From Bacteroides sp. MSB163 (GTDB lineage Bacteria > Bacteroidota > Bacteroidia > Bacteroidales > Bacteroidaceae), in contig NZ_CP143867.1 of assembly GCF_036416795.1 (NCBI RefSeq), positions 4,146,001-4,210,000 on the forward strand: a stretch of DNA of 64,000 bases, given 5' to 3'. Each line of letters begins with the position of its first letter. Position 1 is the stretch's first letter. Under the pieces are notes generated by a model. That model was not told the origin of the DNA and searched no databases. It saw only the letters and a list, made by a program, of their open reading frames with translations. Positions 51,676 through 60,334 of this stretch are shown in pieces. The translations under genes and the position numbers were made by a program.

Positions 51676-52820
51676 TATCCGAATCTCTCTGTAGCTTTTT
51701 CCATCTGTTCGATGATGGCGACTCCGAAGGGACAGTTCGTTTCGCATTGTCCGCATTGGATGCACTCTGAGGCGTGGTGTGTGAGGGCTTTGTAGTGTTC
51801 ACGCACAGTTTCGGGTATCTCGTTCTGGGCAATGGTCAGGTTGTAGTACTTGTTCACGCTTGCTATGTCGATGCCTACGGAGCAGGGAGCGCAATGTCCG
51901 CAATACATGCAATGGCCTTTCCAGGTGAACTTCTCCATGCCTGCCATGACGGCGGTGTAGTCTTTTTCTTCTTTGCTGGCGGTGCACCAGTCGATGGCTG
52001 CCTGCATCTCATCACAACTTCTGCACCCCACCATGATGGAGGCAACAGCCGGACGGGTCAGTGCATATTCGATGCATTGCACCGGAGTCATAGCTTTGCC
52101 AAAGGGTGAGTTGGTTTCACTTAGCAAATCTCCACCGCCATATACTTTCATCACATCGAGCCCTACGCCTTTCTCTTCGCACAGTTCGTAGAGTCTTTCC
52201 CGTTCCGGATCTATGTTCTGCAGGGAGTGGGCATAGTTTTCATCGGCCCATAAGTCATCTACATTTTCAGTGGGCGGTTGTAGGTCGTAGCAAGGATTGA
52301 TGGAGAACATCAGCACTTCAATCAGTCCGCTTTCCACAGCCATACGTGCAACGGTGGGGTTGTGGCTGCTCAGTCCGATATGGCGGATTCTGCCTTCTTC
52401 TTTCAGGCGCAGGGCCAGCCGGATGACGGGACCGTTGAATACCTCATGAAAGTCTTCTTCACTGTCCACGTAGTGTATCATGCCGATATCCAGATAGTCG
52501 GTATTGAGACGTGTCAACTGGTCTTCGAAGGAGGCGATTGCCTTGTCAATGTCACGTGTACGCAGATACTGGTTGTTTTCCCAGGTGGTGCACAGATGTC
52601 CCTGGATGATAAACTGCTCACGGCGGCCTGTCAACGCTTTGCCGATGTTGCTGCGTAAATCGGGGTTGGAGGCATACATATCAATAAAGTTGATTCCTTT
52701 ACTGATGGCGAAATCCATTTCTGCACATGTCTGTTCTTCTGTTTTGCCAACGAACCCTTCGCATCCTAATGCGATGGCGCTGACTGACAAACCGGTGTTT
52801 CCTAATGTTCTGTATTCCAT
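51672..52820 (-). CDS. Aldo/keto reductase with C-terminal [4Fe-4S] domain
   Basis: A 382-residue oxidoreductase. Residues 1-270 form the AKR barrel: MEYRTLGNTGLSVSAIALGC, FIDMYASNPDLRSNIGKAL with the catalytic Asp and Tyr region, YLDIGMIHYVD, IRHIGLSSHNP and a C-terminal cofactor part (ASIMVGCRSCDEMQ). After it come CMYCGHCAPCSVGID and CIQCGQCETNCPFG, a ferredoxin-like pair found in anaerobe AKRs. It is the last gene of a leftward five-gene operon starting at 56490. Its stop overlaps the end of the MFS gene. Confidence 0.9.
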   Translation of the reverse strand: MEYRTLGNTGLSVSAIALGCEGFVGKTEEQTCAEMDFAISKGINFIDMYASNPDLRSNIGKALTGRREQFIIQGHLCTTWENNQYLRTRDIDKAIASFEDQLTRLNTDYLDIGMIHYVDSEEDFHEVFNGPVIRLALRLKEEGRIRHIGLSSHNPTVARMAVESGLIEVLMFSINPCYDLQPPTENVDDLWADENYAHSLQNIDPERERLYELCEEKGVGLDVMKVYGGGDLLSETNSPFGKAMTPVQCIEYALTRPAVASIMVGCRSCDEMQAAIDWCTASKEEKDYTAVMAGMEKFTWKGHCMYCGHCAPCSVGIDIASVNKYYNLTIAQNEIPETVREHYKALTHHASECIQCGQCETNCPFGVAIIEQMEKATERFGY

Positions 52821-52857
52821 GATGTTTTTCTATGTCTTAATAAGTTTTGCGAAGTTA

Positions 52858-54024
52858 CTAATAATTTCGGTTCTTCCATCGCCTAAACCTTTCTAAACCC
52901 TCTGTCAATACCTGACGCGGACAGGCTATATTGATACGTACAAAGCCTTCTCCGGCATCTCCGTACATGCTGCCTTCGTTCAGCCAGAGCTTTTCTTGTT
53001 CCAATAGCGAGGTCACTATATTTTCAGAAGTACGTTTTAATGCAGAACAATCCACCCATACCAGATAAGTACCTTCCAGCTTCGTTACGGGAAGCTCCGG
53101 CAGATATTCGGTGAAGAAACTTCTCAGGTAGTTATAGTTATCGAACAAGTACCTTTTCAGTTCTTCCAACCATTCTTCCCCTTCATTATAGGCGGCTATC
53201 AAAGCTTCCACTCCGAATGGATTTACATCGCAGACTTCGTTTATATTGATGGCTTTGTCTATCTTTTTGCGTACTTCGGCATCAGCGGACACAATGTTGG
53301 CAATCTGGGCTCCTGCCAGATTGAATGCTTTGCTGGGGGAAATGCAAGTGACGGAATTCATCAGGAACTCCTGCGATATGGAGGCGAAAGGCGTATAGGT
53401 ATATCCCGGAAAAACCAGTTCACAATGAATTTCATCCGCTACTACCGTTACATGATTCCGGAGGCAAATCTCACCGATGCGTACCAGTTCCTCCCGGCTC
53501 CATACTCTTCCGGCGGGATTGTGAGGGTTGCACAATAGCAGGAGTCTGACGTTTGTATCGGCAGCCTTTTTCTCCAAGTCATCGAAATCAATCCGGTAAG
53601 TTTCGTTCTCATAAATCAGCGGATTGGAAACGATTTCACACCCGTTGTTGCGTATGGACGAAAAGAAGCAATTATACACCGGAGTCTGTACCAGGACTTT
53701 GTCGCCGGGGCCGGTCAGGGCTTTTATGATTGCCGACAGCGCCGGTACTACTCCGGAGGTATAGATAATCCACTCTTTTTCTATTCTCCAGTCGTGACGT
53801 CTTTTGAACCAGTTGATCGTTGCATTGTAGTAAGCATCGGGTACACGGACGTATCCGAAGATGCCATGCTCCACTCGCTTCTTCAACGCTTCCGTTACGG
53901 CAGGTGCTGTGTGGAAATCCATATCGGCTACCCACATCGGCAATACATTCGGGTCCGTGGCAGAATCCCATTTATAAGAATTCGTGCCCCGGCGTGGAAT
54001 GATTTCATCAAAGTTGTGCTGCAT
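52858..54024 (-). CDS. MalY/PatB family PLP enzyme (cystathionine beta-lyase-like aminotransferase)
   Basis: A 388-residue fold-I PLP enzyme. From ATG 54024 it begins MQHNFDEIIPRRGTNSYKWD, the start of PatB proteins. It shows LPMWVADMDFHTAPAV, TSGVVPALSAIIKALTGPGD, LLCNPHNPAGRVWSREEL, ADEIHCELVFPG and the PLP lysine in CISPSKAFNLAG near 232. It cleaves C-S bonds (cystathionine, cysteine conjugates) to pyruvate and ammonia, or transaminates. A longer frame to 54051 overlaps the DUF3737 gene more and is not family-like. The overlap of 17 nt with DUF3737 indicates an operon. Confidence 0.9.
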   Translation of the reverse strand: MQHNFDEIIPRRGTNSYKWDSATDPNVLPMWVADMDFHTAPAVTEALKKRVEHGIFGYVRVPDAYYNATINWFKRRHDWRIEKEWIIYTSGVVPALSAIIKALTGPGDKVLVQTPVYNCFFSSIRNNGCEIVSNPLIYENETYRIDFDDLEKKAADTNVRLLLLCNPHNPAGRVWSREELVRIGEICLRNHVTVVADEIHCELVFPGYTYTPFASISQEFLMNSVTCISPSKAFNLAGAQIANIVSADAEVRKKIDKAININEVCDVNPFGVEALIAAYNEGEEWLEELKRYLFDNYNYLRSFFTEYLPELPVTKLEGTYLVWVDCSALKRTSENIVTSLLEQEKLWLNEGSMYGDAGEGFVRINIACPRQVLTEGLERFRRWKNRNY

Positions 54025-54907
54025 ATTGCATCTCTTCTTGCGTTTCGTCAAAACAGGTCCGGTCGTCCCAAAGTTTCAGTTTGCAGTTGCCGGGGGCCTT
54101 TATATTCTCATCTATGATGACGGCTCCGTAACTTTCGGCCGTGATGCTTCCCGTGCGTGGGTTCTTTATGCTGTGAACCGGACCTTTGATGGTGGCCTGG
54201 AGACTGCTGTATTCAAATGCAAGGTCGGCATCATCGGCCATTGTGCAGTTTTCCATAATCAGGTCGTGGGCATAACAGAGTGGTTGCGTACCTGAAATTT
54301 TGCAGTTCACCAGACGTAGGTTTCTGGAATGCCAGCCCAGGTATTCACCATTCAGTTCGGAATCGTATACCGTTACGTTTTCCGTATTCCAAAAAGCGTC
54401 TTTGGAGTTGATGATGGCATTGCGGATTTCTACGTTCTTGCAATACTGGAATGAGTAATTGCCGTTCTGGCTGTAATTTTCGATGCGTATGTTCTCACCG
54501 TGTATGAACAGGTAATCGGCTTTGTCAATCTGTACGTTTCTGAGTTCTACATTGCGGCAGAACCAAAGGGTTTCCAACGCATTGGGAAGTTGCACGTTTT
54601 CCAGCTTTATCCCGTCCATTTCTCGGAACATCTTCGGTGCTTCCACTACGGTATCCATCATTTGTACATTCTGCGAGTACCAAAGTGCGGCACGGGCACC
54701 TTCTGTAAAGAAACAGTTCTTTATGGTGAAGCCATTGTTGTGCCAGTACGGGTATTTCCCTTCGAAACGGCAGTTCACTGCTATGATGTTGCTGCATTCT
54801 TTCAGTGCGGACTCGCCTGTATGGATGGTTACATTTTCCAGTTGGAGGTCGTGAGTGGCAAACAGGGGGCGTTCGCCTCCGAATTCTTTGTTTTTGATAA
54901 TTTCCAT
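54008..54907 (-). CDS. DUF3737 family right-handed beta-helix protein
   Basis: A 299-residue protein of the DUF3737 family. It consists of many imperfect repeats of about 20 residues with pattern N-x-x-(I/V)-x-(N/D), such as ENVTIHTGESALKECSNI, VELRNVQIDKADYLF and VEIRNAIINSKDAFWN, that form a right-handed beta-helix. No signal peptide, so cytoplasmic. The biochemical role is unknown. It often sits next to PatB-like enzymes and oxidoreductases under AraC control, as here. Confidence 0.85.
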   Translation of the reverse strand: MEIIKNKEFGGERPLFATHDLQLENVTIHTGESALKECSNIIAVNCRFEGKYPYWHNNGFTIKNCFFTEGARAALWYSQNVQMMDTVVEAPKMFREMDGIKLENVQLPNALETLWFCRNVELRNVQIDKADYLFIHGENIRIENYSQNGNYSFQYCKNVEIRNAIINSKDAFWNTENVTVYDSELNGEYLGWHSRNLRLVNCKISGTQPLCYAHDLIMENCTMADDADLAFEYSSLQATIKGPVHSIKNPRTGSITAESYGAVIIDENIKAPGNCKLKLWDDRTCFDETQEEMQYAAQL

Positions 54908-54920
54908 AATTTCTTTGTTT

Positions 54921-55448
54921 TTATTGTAGTTCGAATGTTATAGTTACACTGCCCGAACCGAGGGCGGATGCCAGTCCCGAAGGGTTATTTACACGCCCCA
55001 GGCGAGTGTAGCTGTAGGATGTTGAAAAAGTCTCATAGAAAAGTACCAGACAGGAGCCGCCGTAAAGCATCAGGTCGCCCGTGCGGATGGTTCCCGGGTT
55101 GGAAGATGCGGTAGGCAGGTTTCCCGATAGGTAGAAGTACTTTTCATTGCCGTTCAGTTCGGACATGTTTAGGGTCATAGGCAGTAATGCCTTGAAGGCT
55201 GTTGCCGCCGCATTGTTTTCCAGTGTGGCGGTGAATGAGGCGGGGCCGACTGTTATTTTTAGATTGTTGCTCATAGGGTTATCGTCATCATCATCGTCAT
55301 TACCGGGATTAACCGAGGGATCATCATCGTCCGTACTTCCCGGAGGTATCTGTTGCCCTGTTTCGGGTATAGGAGCATCGTCGCTGCATGATGTGCCCCA
55401 AACGGACAATGTCAACGTCATAAAAATGAGTACTAAATAATATTTCAT
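54921..55448 (-). CDS. Cyclophilin-like fold lipoprotein
   Basis: A 175-residue exported lipoprotein. The signal ends in WGTSCSDD (lipobox Cys near 20). A flexible Asp/Pro/Gly linker follows (STDDDDPSVNPGNDDDDDD), then the cyclophilin-like domain of the 'Cyclophil_like' type with LKITVGPASFTATLENNAAA, MTLNMSELNGNEKYFYL and GDLMLYGGSCLVLFYE. These lack proline-isomerase residues and their function is unknown. ATG 55448 was used; a GTG lies three codons upstream. 14 bp from the hydrolase gene in the same operon. Confidence 0.85.
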   Translation of the reverse strand: MKYYLVLIFMTLTLSVWGTSCSDDAPIPETGQQIPPGSTDDDDPSVNPGNDDDDDDNPMSNNLKITVGPASFTATLENNAAATAFKALLPMTLNMSELNGNEKYFYLSGNLPTASSNPGTIRTGDLMLYGGSCLVLFYETFSTSYSYTRLGRVNNPSGLASALGSGSVTITFELQ

Positions 55449-55461
55449 AATCTTCACGGTA

Positions 55462-56490
55462 TTATTTCAGGTATTCCTTAAAGAAAGAATCCAGTTTATC
55501 GAAAGGGATGAGGCTGACCCGGTCGTAAAGGTCCACATGGCCTGCACCGGGCACGATGTATAATTCCTTGGGTTCGGCAGCCTTGCTGTAGGCATCTTCG
55601 CTGAATTCGCGTGAGTGTGCATTCTCTCCGGTGATGAAGAGCATGGGGCGCGGTGAGATGGTCTCGATATCGGCAAACGGATAGAAGTTCATGAACTTCG
55701 TGTTGCTTGCCAGGGTGGGGTGTGTGGTGGTCAGGGGCGTTGCACCTTCGGGGGTGAATTCTCCGCGTCCGGTACGGTAGAATTCATAAAACTCGCGTTC
55801 AATAGGAGAGGAGTTAGGCGTCAGTTCGTGTGCGGTGCCGCCAGTATATTTCGTTTCTCCACCCAGAAATTCTACATAGCGTTGTTCGGCGGCTTCGGCA
55901 ATGATTTGTTTCCTTTGTTCCAGGGTCAGTGCGTGTTTCAGTCCGTTGCGGCTTGCTGTACCCATATTATACATGCTGATGGTTGCAATGGCTTTCAGGC
56001 GAGGATCGATTTTTGCCGCACTGATGGCGAAACTTCCACTGCCGCAGATACCGATTACACCGATACGGTTGCGGTTGACGAACGGGCGTGTACCGAGGAA
56101 ATCGACTGCTGCACTGAAGTCTTCCGCATAAATCTCCGGGGAGACGCTGTTGCGTGGTTCTCCTTCACTTCCTCCCCAGAAGGACAGGTCGATGGCGAGG
56201 GTGACGAAACCGCGTTCGGCCATCTTGGTGGCATAGAGGTTCGCACTTTGTTCCTTTACTGCTCCCATCGGGTGCCCGACGATGATTGCAGGATACGTTT
56301 CTCCTGCTTTCATATCTTTGGGCAGGAAAAGGTTTCCGGCCACTTTCATTTTGTACTGGTTGGAGAAGGATACTTTCTCCATGTTGACAAGAGTACTTTT
56401 ATAAAAGTTGTCCGCATCTGTTTGTGCGAGGGAGAGGCTTGTGCCGAGTGTCACTAAAAATGACGCTGCTACTGATAGTATTCGTTTCAT
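55462..56490 (-). CDS. Exported alpha/beta hydrolase
   Basis: A 342-residue hydrolase. From ATG 56490 it has a signal peptide (MKRILSVAASFLVTLGTSLS, cut before QTDAD). It resembles the YcjY/dienelactone-hydrolase group: AIIVGHPMGAVKEQSANLYA, IGVIGICGSGSFAISAAKI with the nucleophile in G-x-C-G-S-G, and late His in VPGAGHVDLYDRV. The nucleophile is Cys or Ser (GICGSG). It is first in the leftward operon to the aldo/keto reductase and follows operator A (56570-56609). Confidence 0.88.
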   Translation of the reverse strand: MKRILSVAASFLVTLGTSLSLAQTDADNFYKSTLVNMEKVSFSNQYKMKVAGNLFLPKDMKAGETYPAIIVGHPMGAVKEQSANLYATKMAERGFVTLAIDLSFWGGSEGEPRNSVSPEIYAEDFSAAVDFLGTRPFVNRNRIGVIGICGSGSFAISAAKIDPRLKAIATISMYNMGTASRNGLKHALTLEQRKQIIAEAAEQRYVEFLGGETKYTGGTAHELTPNSSPIEREFYEFYRTGRGEFTPEGATPLTTTHPTLASNTKFMNFYPFADIETISPRPMLFITGENAHSREFSEDAYSKAAEPKELYIVPGAGHVDLYDRVSLIPFDKLDSFFKEYLK

Positions 56491-56538
56491 ATACGCTTTG
56501 TTTTTGGTGATTAAATTGATTCTCTGTTTTCTACAATG

Positions 56539-56609
56539 CAAATGTACGGCGAAGTCAGCATACTGTTTGTAGACAGATTACGGACATGATAACCTGAATT
56601 ACAGATTAT
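56539..56609 (-). promoter_or_regulatory. AraC-type operator A and promoter of the hydrolase-AKR operon
   Basis: Operator 56570-56609 contains GATTACGGACATGATAACC and AATTACAGAT, with the ATTAC half-sites 21 bp apart. The leftward -7 TACATTTG lies at 56539-56546, 31 bp from the operator edge. No proper -33 box exists, so activation by a regulator bound over the -33 area is expected. 35 of 40 bases are the same as operator B. Confidence 0.75.
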
Positions 56610-56680
56610 CTTATTACCCTTCACAAACATTGTGGATTGTATGTCCGTTTTTGAAGGGGATTCTTTTAAATAATGAACTT

Positions 56681-56857
56681 ATGAATGCGGAAAATGAAGA
56701 GAAAGATGTAGGCGCAATGATGGAATTGTCGCTTTACAGACAGAATGTGATTGAAGAGTTGAAGCGTGAACTTGAGAGATTGTGTTGGAGATTAGAGGAA
56801 GAATGGTTACCTTTGTATCGAAAATCAATAGAAAGGAATTATCTTTGTTCCACGTAA
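56681..56857 (+). CDS. Small hypothetical protein (58 aa)
   Basis: A 58-residue ORF from ATG 56681, MNAENEEKDVGAMMELSLYR, mostly helical and charged (NVIEELKRELERLCWRLEEE). Not recognised. It ends 17 bp before the next small gene. Two possible promoters for that gene (-7 boxes TACCTTTG 56808-56815 and TATCTTTG 56840-56847) lie inside its 3' half, which weakens the case for a real gene. Confidence 0.4.
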   Translation: MNAENEEKDVGAMMELSLYRQNVIEELKRELERLCWRLEEEWLPLYRKSIERNYLCST

Positions 56858-56874
56858 CTAAAAAAGATTAGATT

Positions 56875-57069
56875 ATGAAAGTAGGAGATAAAGTTCTTAT
56901 TTCTCCTGACCTGACAAGGTTGGCAGAATGGATTCCCGCCAGAGTGATAGAAGTAGAAAACAACCCTTTTGTAGGAGTGGTTATTTCTGCTGAAACGTTG
57001 GACGGTGACGTATTCTTTGGACAGCAAGACTTGTTTAAACCTCAAACCGAAGAAGTATGTTTGCCATAA
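56875..57069 (+). CDS. Probable antitoxin partner of VapD (64 aa)
   Basis: A 64-residue protein, MKVGDKVLISPDLTRLAEWI..., with GVVISAETLDGDVFFGQQDLF. It looks like a small SH3-like beta barrel. Similar proteins lie directly before vapD in Bacteroides, and here its end overlaps the vapD start by 13 nt. It is probably the antitoxin or regulator of the pair; direct proof is lacking. It is intact although the toxin gene is broken. Confidence 0.6.
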   Translation: MKVGDKVLISPDLTRLAEWIPARVIEVENNPFVGVVISAETLDGDVFFGQQDLFKPQTEEVCLP

Positions 57070-57333
57070 GCTTTGATATGACCATTTCCGAACTCGAAAG
57101 GCATTACGGAACTCCCTACAACCGTGCTTACTTTGAAATAAAGGAGGTATTGAGAAAGAACGGTTTCAACTGGATACAACACTTATCTCACTCAAGACGG
57201 AAATTTAGGAGACCTTTACAAGGCCATCAATGCTCTATCCCGGATAGACTGGTTCAGAAAATCCGTACGGGATATCAGAGGCTATAAAGTAGAAGACTGG
57301 TCGGACTTTACGGACATTGTGAGGAACGGATGA
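57057..57333 (+). pseudogene. vapD: VapD family toxin gene with frameshift
   Basis: VapD-like endoribonuclease, normally about 93 residues with a Cas2-like ferredoxin fold. The first frame gives MFAISFDMTISELERHYGTP to NWIQ at codon 41. The frame then shifts at 57180 (one base extra or five lost) and the rest reads TYLTQDGNLGDLYKAINALS and onward to DWSDFTDIVRNG. The family's usual Q-G-S/T link is missing at the break. Both halves are well conserved, so the damage is recent. Confidence 0.85.
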
Positions 57334-57343
57334 TTTGTTCCGT

Positions 57344-58128
57344 TCATCTTCTCCCGGCGGATATGTTATCCGCCGTTTTTAATATCAGGATTCTCAGAAC
57401 AACAAATACTATGCTGGCCGCAAGAAACAGCAAAGACCCGATTACGGAATAGCGTGTATCAAAGAAAGTGATAAATGCTCCGCAGGCTGCTGCCCCCACC
57501 GTCGTACCCAGATTGGCAGATAATAGGAATAAACCGTTAGCGAAATCCGGAGCTTCGGGAGCAGCTTCGGTTATCATATACTGCATGGTGTTTTGCCCGT
57601 ATCCTGCCAGGACACCCAGAATCAGAATAATAACAGTCATGGCCGCAAGCCATTCCCCTAAAATGAATATACATATATAAAAGGTGAATAGTGCGAACGG
57701 GATGAAAATCATGCTGCGTATTGGGTTGGTGGCTAACTGTTTTCCTGCAATGACGTTTCCGATAATATTGGCAAGCCCGTATATCAGTAGCAAGATGCTG
57801 ATGACACTATAAGAAACTTCCGTAACCGTTCTCAGATAATCAGACATATAACTGAAGAATCCGAATAAAGCACCGTTTATCAGGGTGACAGCAATAATGG
57901 AATACCAGATAATCTTCTTTTTCAGCACATTGAGTTGCGCACCGTAAGATAGCTTTTCTTTCACAGGCATGGAGGGCACGAACAGAAGGGTGGCTATAAA
58001 TGCTCGGCTATCAGGGGGAGGATTCCAATCACTCCCATTTCCGTATTGATGATTCCGAAGACTCCTGCGGTAAGGATGAATACGAGCAAAGCACCCGAAT
58101 CGGGTTTCAATTTATTAGTCTGTCTCAT
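57344..58128 (-). pseudogene. MFS efflux permease (AraJ-like) with internal deletion
   Basis: An MFS pump in two pieces. The start (58128, MRQTNKLKPDSGALLVFILT) gives the first helix to IGILPLIAEH near codon 41 and then hits a stop in ...EHL. The next sequence in another frame reads IATLLFVPSMPVKEKLSYG and continues as the complete C-terminal half (57344-57979, helices 7-12). Helices 2-6, about 150 codons, are gone at the joint near 57999-58005. The gene is therefore dead, but operator B in front of it is intact. Confidence 0.85.
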
Positions 58129-58166
58129 AAATTATATGGTTCTTTGATACATTGATTTCTATACTG

Positions 58167-58237
58167 CAAAGTACGGAAGAACTCATACAAATCTTGGTAG
58201 ACAAATTACGGGAGTGATAACCCGAATTACAGATTAT
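58167..58237 (-). promoter_or_regulatory. AraC-type operator B and promoter of the MFS pseudogene
   Basis: Operator 58198-58237 contains AATTACGGGAGTGATAACC and AATTACAGAT, half-sites 21 bp apart. The -7-like element GTACTTTG (58167-58174) is 31 bp from the operator edge, as in operator A, but is one base off the TAnnTTTG consensus. It precedes the damaged efflux pump. Confidence 0.7.
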
Positions 58238-58290
58238 GGGATGCTGGAGAATAAATTGATAGCTATTACCCTCTTTTAGTCTAAAAATAA

Positions 58291-58338
58291 AAGCGTAAAC
58301 AGACTATGGAAACACATCGTTTTAGTCTGTTTACGCTT
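58291..58338 (-). terminator. Terminator after the flavodoxin-family gene
   Basis: A perfect 16-bp stem (AAGCGTAAACAGACTA, 58291-58306, with 58323-58338) and 16-nt loop, 37 bp after the stop codon of the flavodoxin-family gene. The core is only moderately GC-rich. Confidence 0.65.
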
Positions 58339-58374
58339 CTCTGTGAGAACTCAATGGTTCCATTATGATTTCAA

Positions 58375-58989
58375 TTAACGGATAAAGTTTGTCTGTACAA
58401 AAGCTTCTGCTTCGGGGTGTTTCTGCCCGTCAGCCGTATTTTTCAATAACCAGGCCATATTTCTGCCTAACATTCGCATAGTCTGTAATCCTTCCGCATC
58501 TTGCAGGACATCGCCCGGCATCATTCCATGAATAATATTCCAATATTGGGAAGAAACGACAGGCATATGGTTTATTGTGAAATATTTATTCAATCTGTCA
58601 AGAGTAGCACTGGCTCCACCTCTCCGGCAAACAGCTATTGCCGTAGCCGGTTTGTACTCCATCAACTCCGAGCTTGAATAGAAAAGACGGTCTAACAGGG
58701 CGCACAGCGAACCATTGGGACCGGCGTAATAGGTCGGTGAGCCTACTACCAGTCCGTCAATACCTTCTTCCAGTTTTTGGCGGATGTTGTTGTACAACTC
58801 GTCTTTAAAAATACACCGTCCCAGTTCACTACATCGGTTGCAGGCTATGCAACCTTGTACGGCTTTTGTTCCGATAGAAATGATTTCTGTTTCTACTCCG
58901 TTTTCATTCAACGCCTTTGCTACCTCCGATAAAGCCAAATGTGTATTCCCGTTTTTCCGGGGACTTCCATTTATCAGTAATACTTTCAT
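58375..58989 (-). CDS. Flavodoxin family / NADPH-dependent FMN reductase-like protein
   Basis: A 204-residue flavoprotein. FMN phosphate loop GSPRKNGNTHLALSEV near 8; a cysteine pair CIACNRCSELGRCIF near 48, which is the iron-sulfur or zinc site of the Isf-like subgroup; VVGSPTYYAGPNGSLCALLD near 82. It probably reduces quinones or other small acceptors with NAD(P)H. The iron alcohol dehydrogenase gene ends 98 bp upstream on the same strand; no operator copy lies in between, so they likely share a transcript. Confidence 0.9.
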   Translation of the reverse strand: MKVLLINGSPRKNGNTHLALSEVAKALNENGVETEIISIGTKAVQGCIACNRCSELGRCIFKDELYNNIRQKLEEGIDGLVVGSPTYYAGPNGSLCALLDRLFYSSSELMEYKPATAIAVCRRGGASATLDRLNKYFTINHMPVVSSQYWNIIHGMMPGDVLQDAEGLQTMRMLGRNMAWLLKNTADGQKHPEAEAFVQTNFIR

Positions 58990-59087
58990 CTTTTTTCTTC
59001 TTGATATTAATTATATTCGTCAGACTCTGAACCGTATATTCATATTAAAAACATTGGCATGACTTATAAGGTTCGCCCATCCATCAA

Positions 59088-60269
59088 TCAACGATAAGAT
59101 TTATCGAAGATTCCTGCGCAGTCTTCATCCGTCATTTCGCAAGGATTGGCAAGGAATAATCCTCCCTGCATGGAGCGGGCACCTCGGGCAAGCGTCATGG
59201 ATTCCTCTTTCTTGAACCCGTAATCGCTCATCTTCAAATCGGCTACACCGCAGTCCTCTTGCAATTTGACAAGTGCCGTGATGAAATCTTCCGGCTTGTC
59301 GGTATTTTCAATGCCCATTACTTTTGCCATTTTGATGAACTGTTCGTCGCAGGCATGACGTTCGATGAAGAACTCATAGAAAGCTTTGGAAATCATAATC
59401 AGCCCTGCACCGTGAGGAAGATTATGATGATAGGCACTCATGGAATGTTCCATGGAATGTTCGGCCGTGGTGCTTGTCAGTTGCATGGTGATGCCTGCCA
59501 TTGTGCTGCCATAGGCGACGCGTTCTCTTGCTTCCATATCATTCCCGTCTCTGACTGCACGTGGCAGGTATTTCGTGATATTCTCGATGGCGGACAATGC
59601 AATCGCTTCGCTCAGAATATTCACACCGCTGCTTATCATTACCTCTGTGTTGTGGAACAAAGCATCAAATCCCTGGTATGCCGTGTATTTGGCGGGAACG
59701 GTTCGCATCAGTTCCGGGTCTACGATGGCAAGAACGGGAGTTAGTTCTGGTGCGCCGAAACCGATTTTCTCATTCGTGTCGGGATTGGAGATAACGCCCC
59801 AGCAGTTGATTTCGGAGCCTGTTCCTGAAGTTGTGGCAATGGTAACTATGGGCAATCCCGGATTTTTCAGTGGCATTGCTTTGCCGGTGCCGCCAAAAAC
59901 ATAATCCCATAAGTCACCCGGATTCGTTGCCATTGCCGCTATGGCGACTGATGCATCGAGTACGGCACCTCCTCCGAGAGCCAGAATAAAATCGCAGGCA
60001 TTTTCTTTGGCAAAAGCGGCACCTTCCATGATGACGCTTTTATATGGGTTCTCCATAATCTTGTCGAAGATGGTATACTCGATGCCGGCTTTTTCCAATT
60101 GCTCGATTGTACGGCCGAGCGAACCGTTTACTTTGGTTGATTTGCCGTTTGAAATCAAAAGCAGGGCTTTCTTGCCGGGCATTGTCTGCTTGTGCAGATT
60201 GTTCAGTTCGCCTGCACCGAATAAGATGCGGGTAGGGTTGTAAAAAGAAAAATTCATTCTTGTATTCAT
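59088..60269 (-). CDS. Iron-containing alcohol dehydrogenase
   Basis: A 393-residue group III alcohol dehydrogenase. It has NFSFYNPTRILFGAGELNNL at the start, NAD-binding ILALGGGAVLDASVAIAAMA near 95, TSGTGSEINCWGVIS near 148, and the metal site around AYQGFDALFHNTEVM (Asp) with SMEHSMSAYHHNLPHGAGL (His ligands). It probably detoxifies or reduces aldehydes. It is divergent from the two AraC genes and preceded by operator C. A Met five codons in (MNFSF, 60257) is an alternative start. Confidence 0.92.
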   Translation of the reverse strand: MNTRMNFSFYNPTRILFGAGELNNLHKQTMPGKKALLLISNGKSTKVNGSLGRTIEQLEKAGIEYTIFDKIMENPYKSVIMEGAAFAKENACDFILALGGGAVLDASVAIAAMATNPGDLWDYVFGGTGKAMPLKNPGLPIVTIATTSGTGSEINCWGVISNPDTNEKIGFGAPELTPVLAIVDPELMRTVPAKYTAYQGFDALFHNTEVMISSGVNILSEAIALSAIENITKYLPRAVRDGNDMEARERVAYGSTMAGITMQLTSTTAEHSMEHSMSAYHHNLPHGAGLIMISKAFYEFFIERHACDEQFIKMAKVMGIENTDKPEDFITALVKLQEDCGVADLKMSDYGFKKEESMTLARGARSMQGGLFLANPCEMTDEDCAGIFDKSYR

Positions 60270-60334
60270 ACGTCTTCCAGTTATTTAATTTGTAATCGTT
60301 TTGATAGTTTTCCATAGGGAACTATCGGATGCTG

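Noticed and set aside
55720..56457. 245-codon rightward frame opposite the alpha/beta hydrolase
   Set aside because: Cys/Phe-rich antisense translation; the leftward gene has a signal peptide and catalytic motifs.
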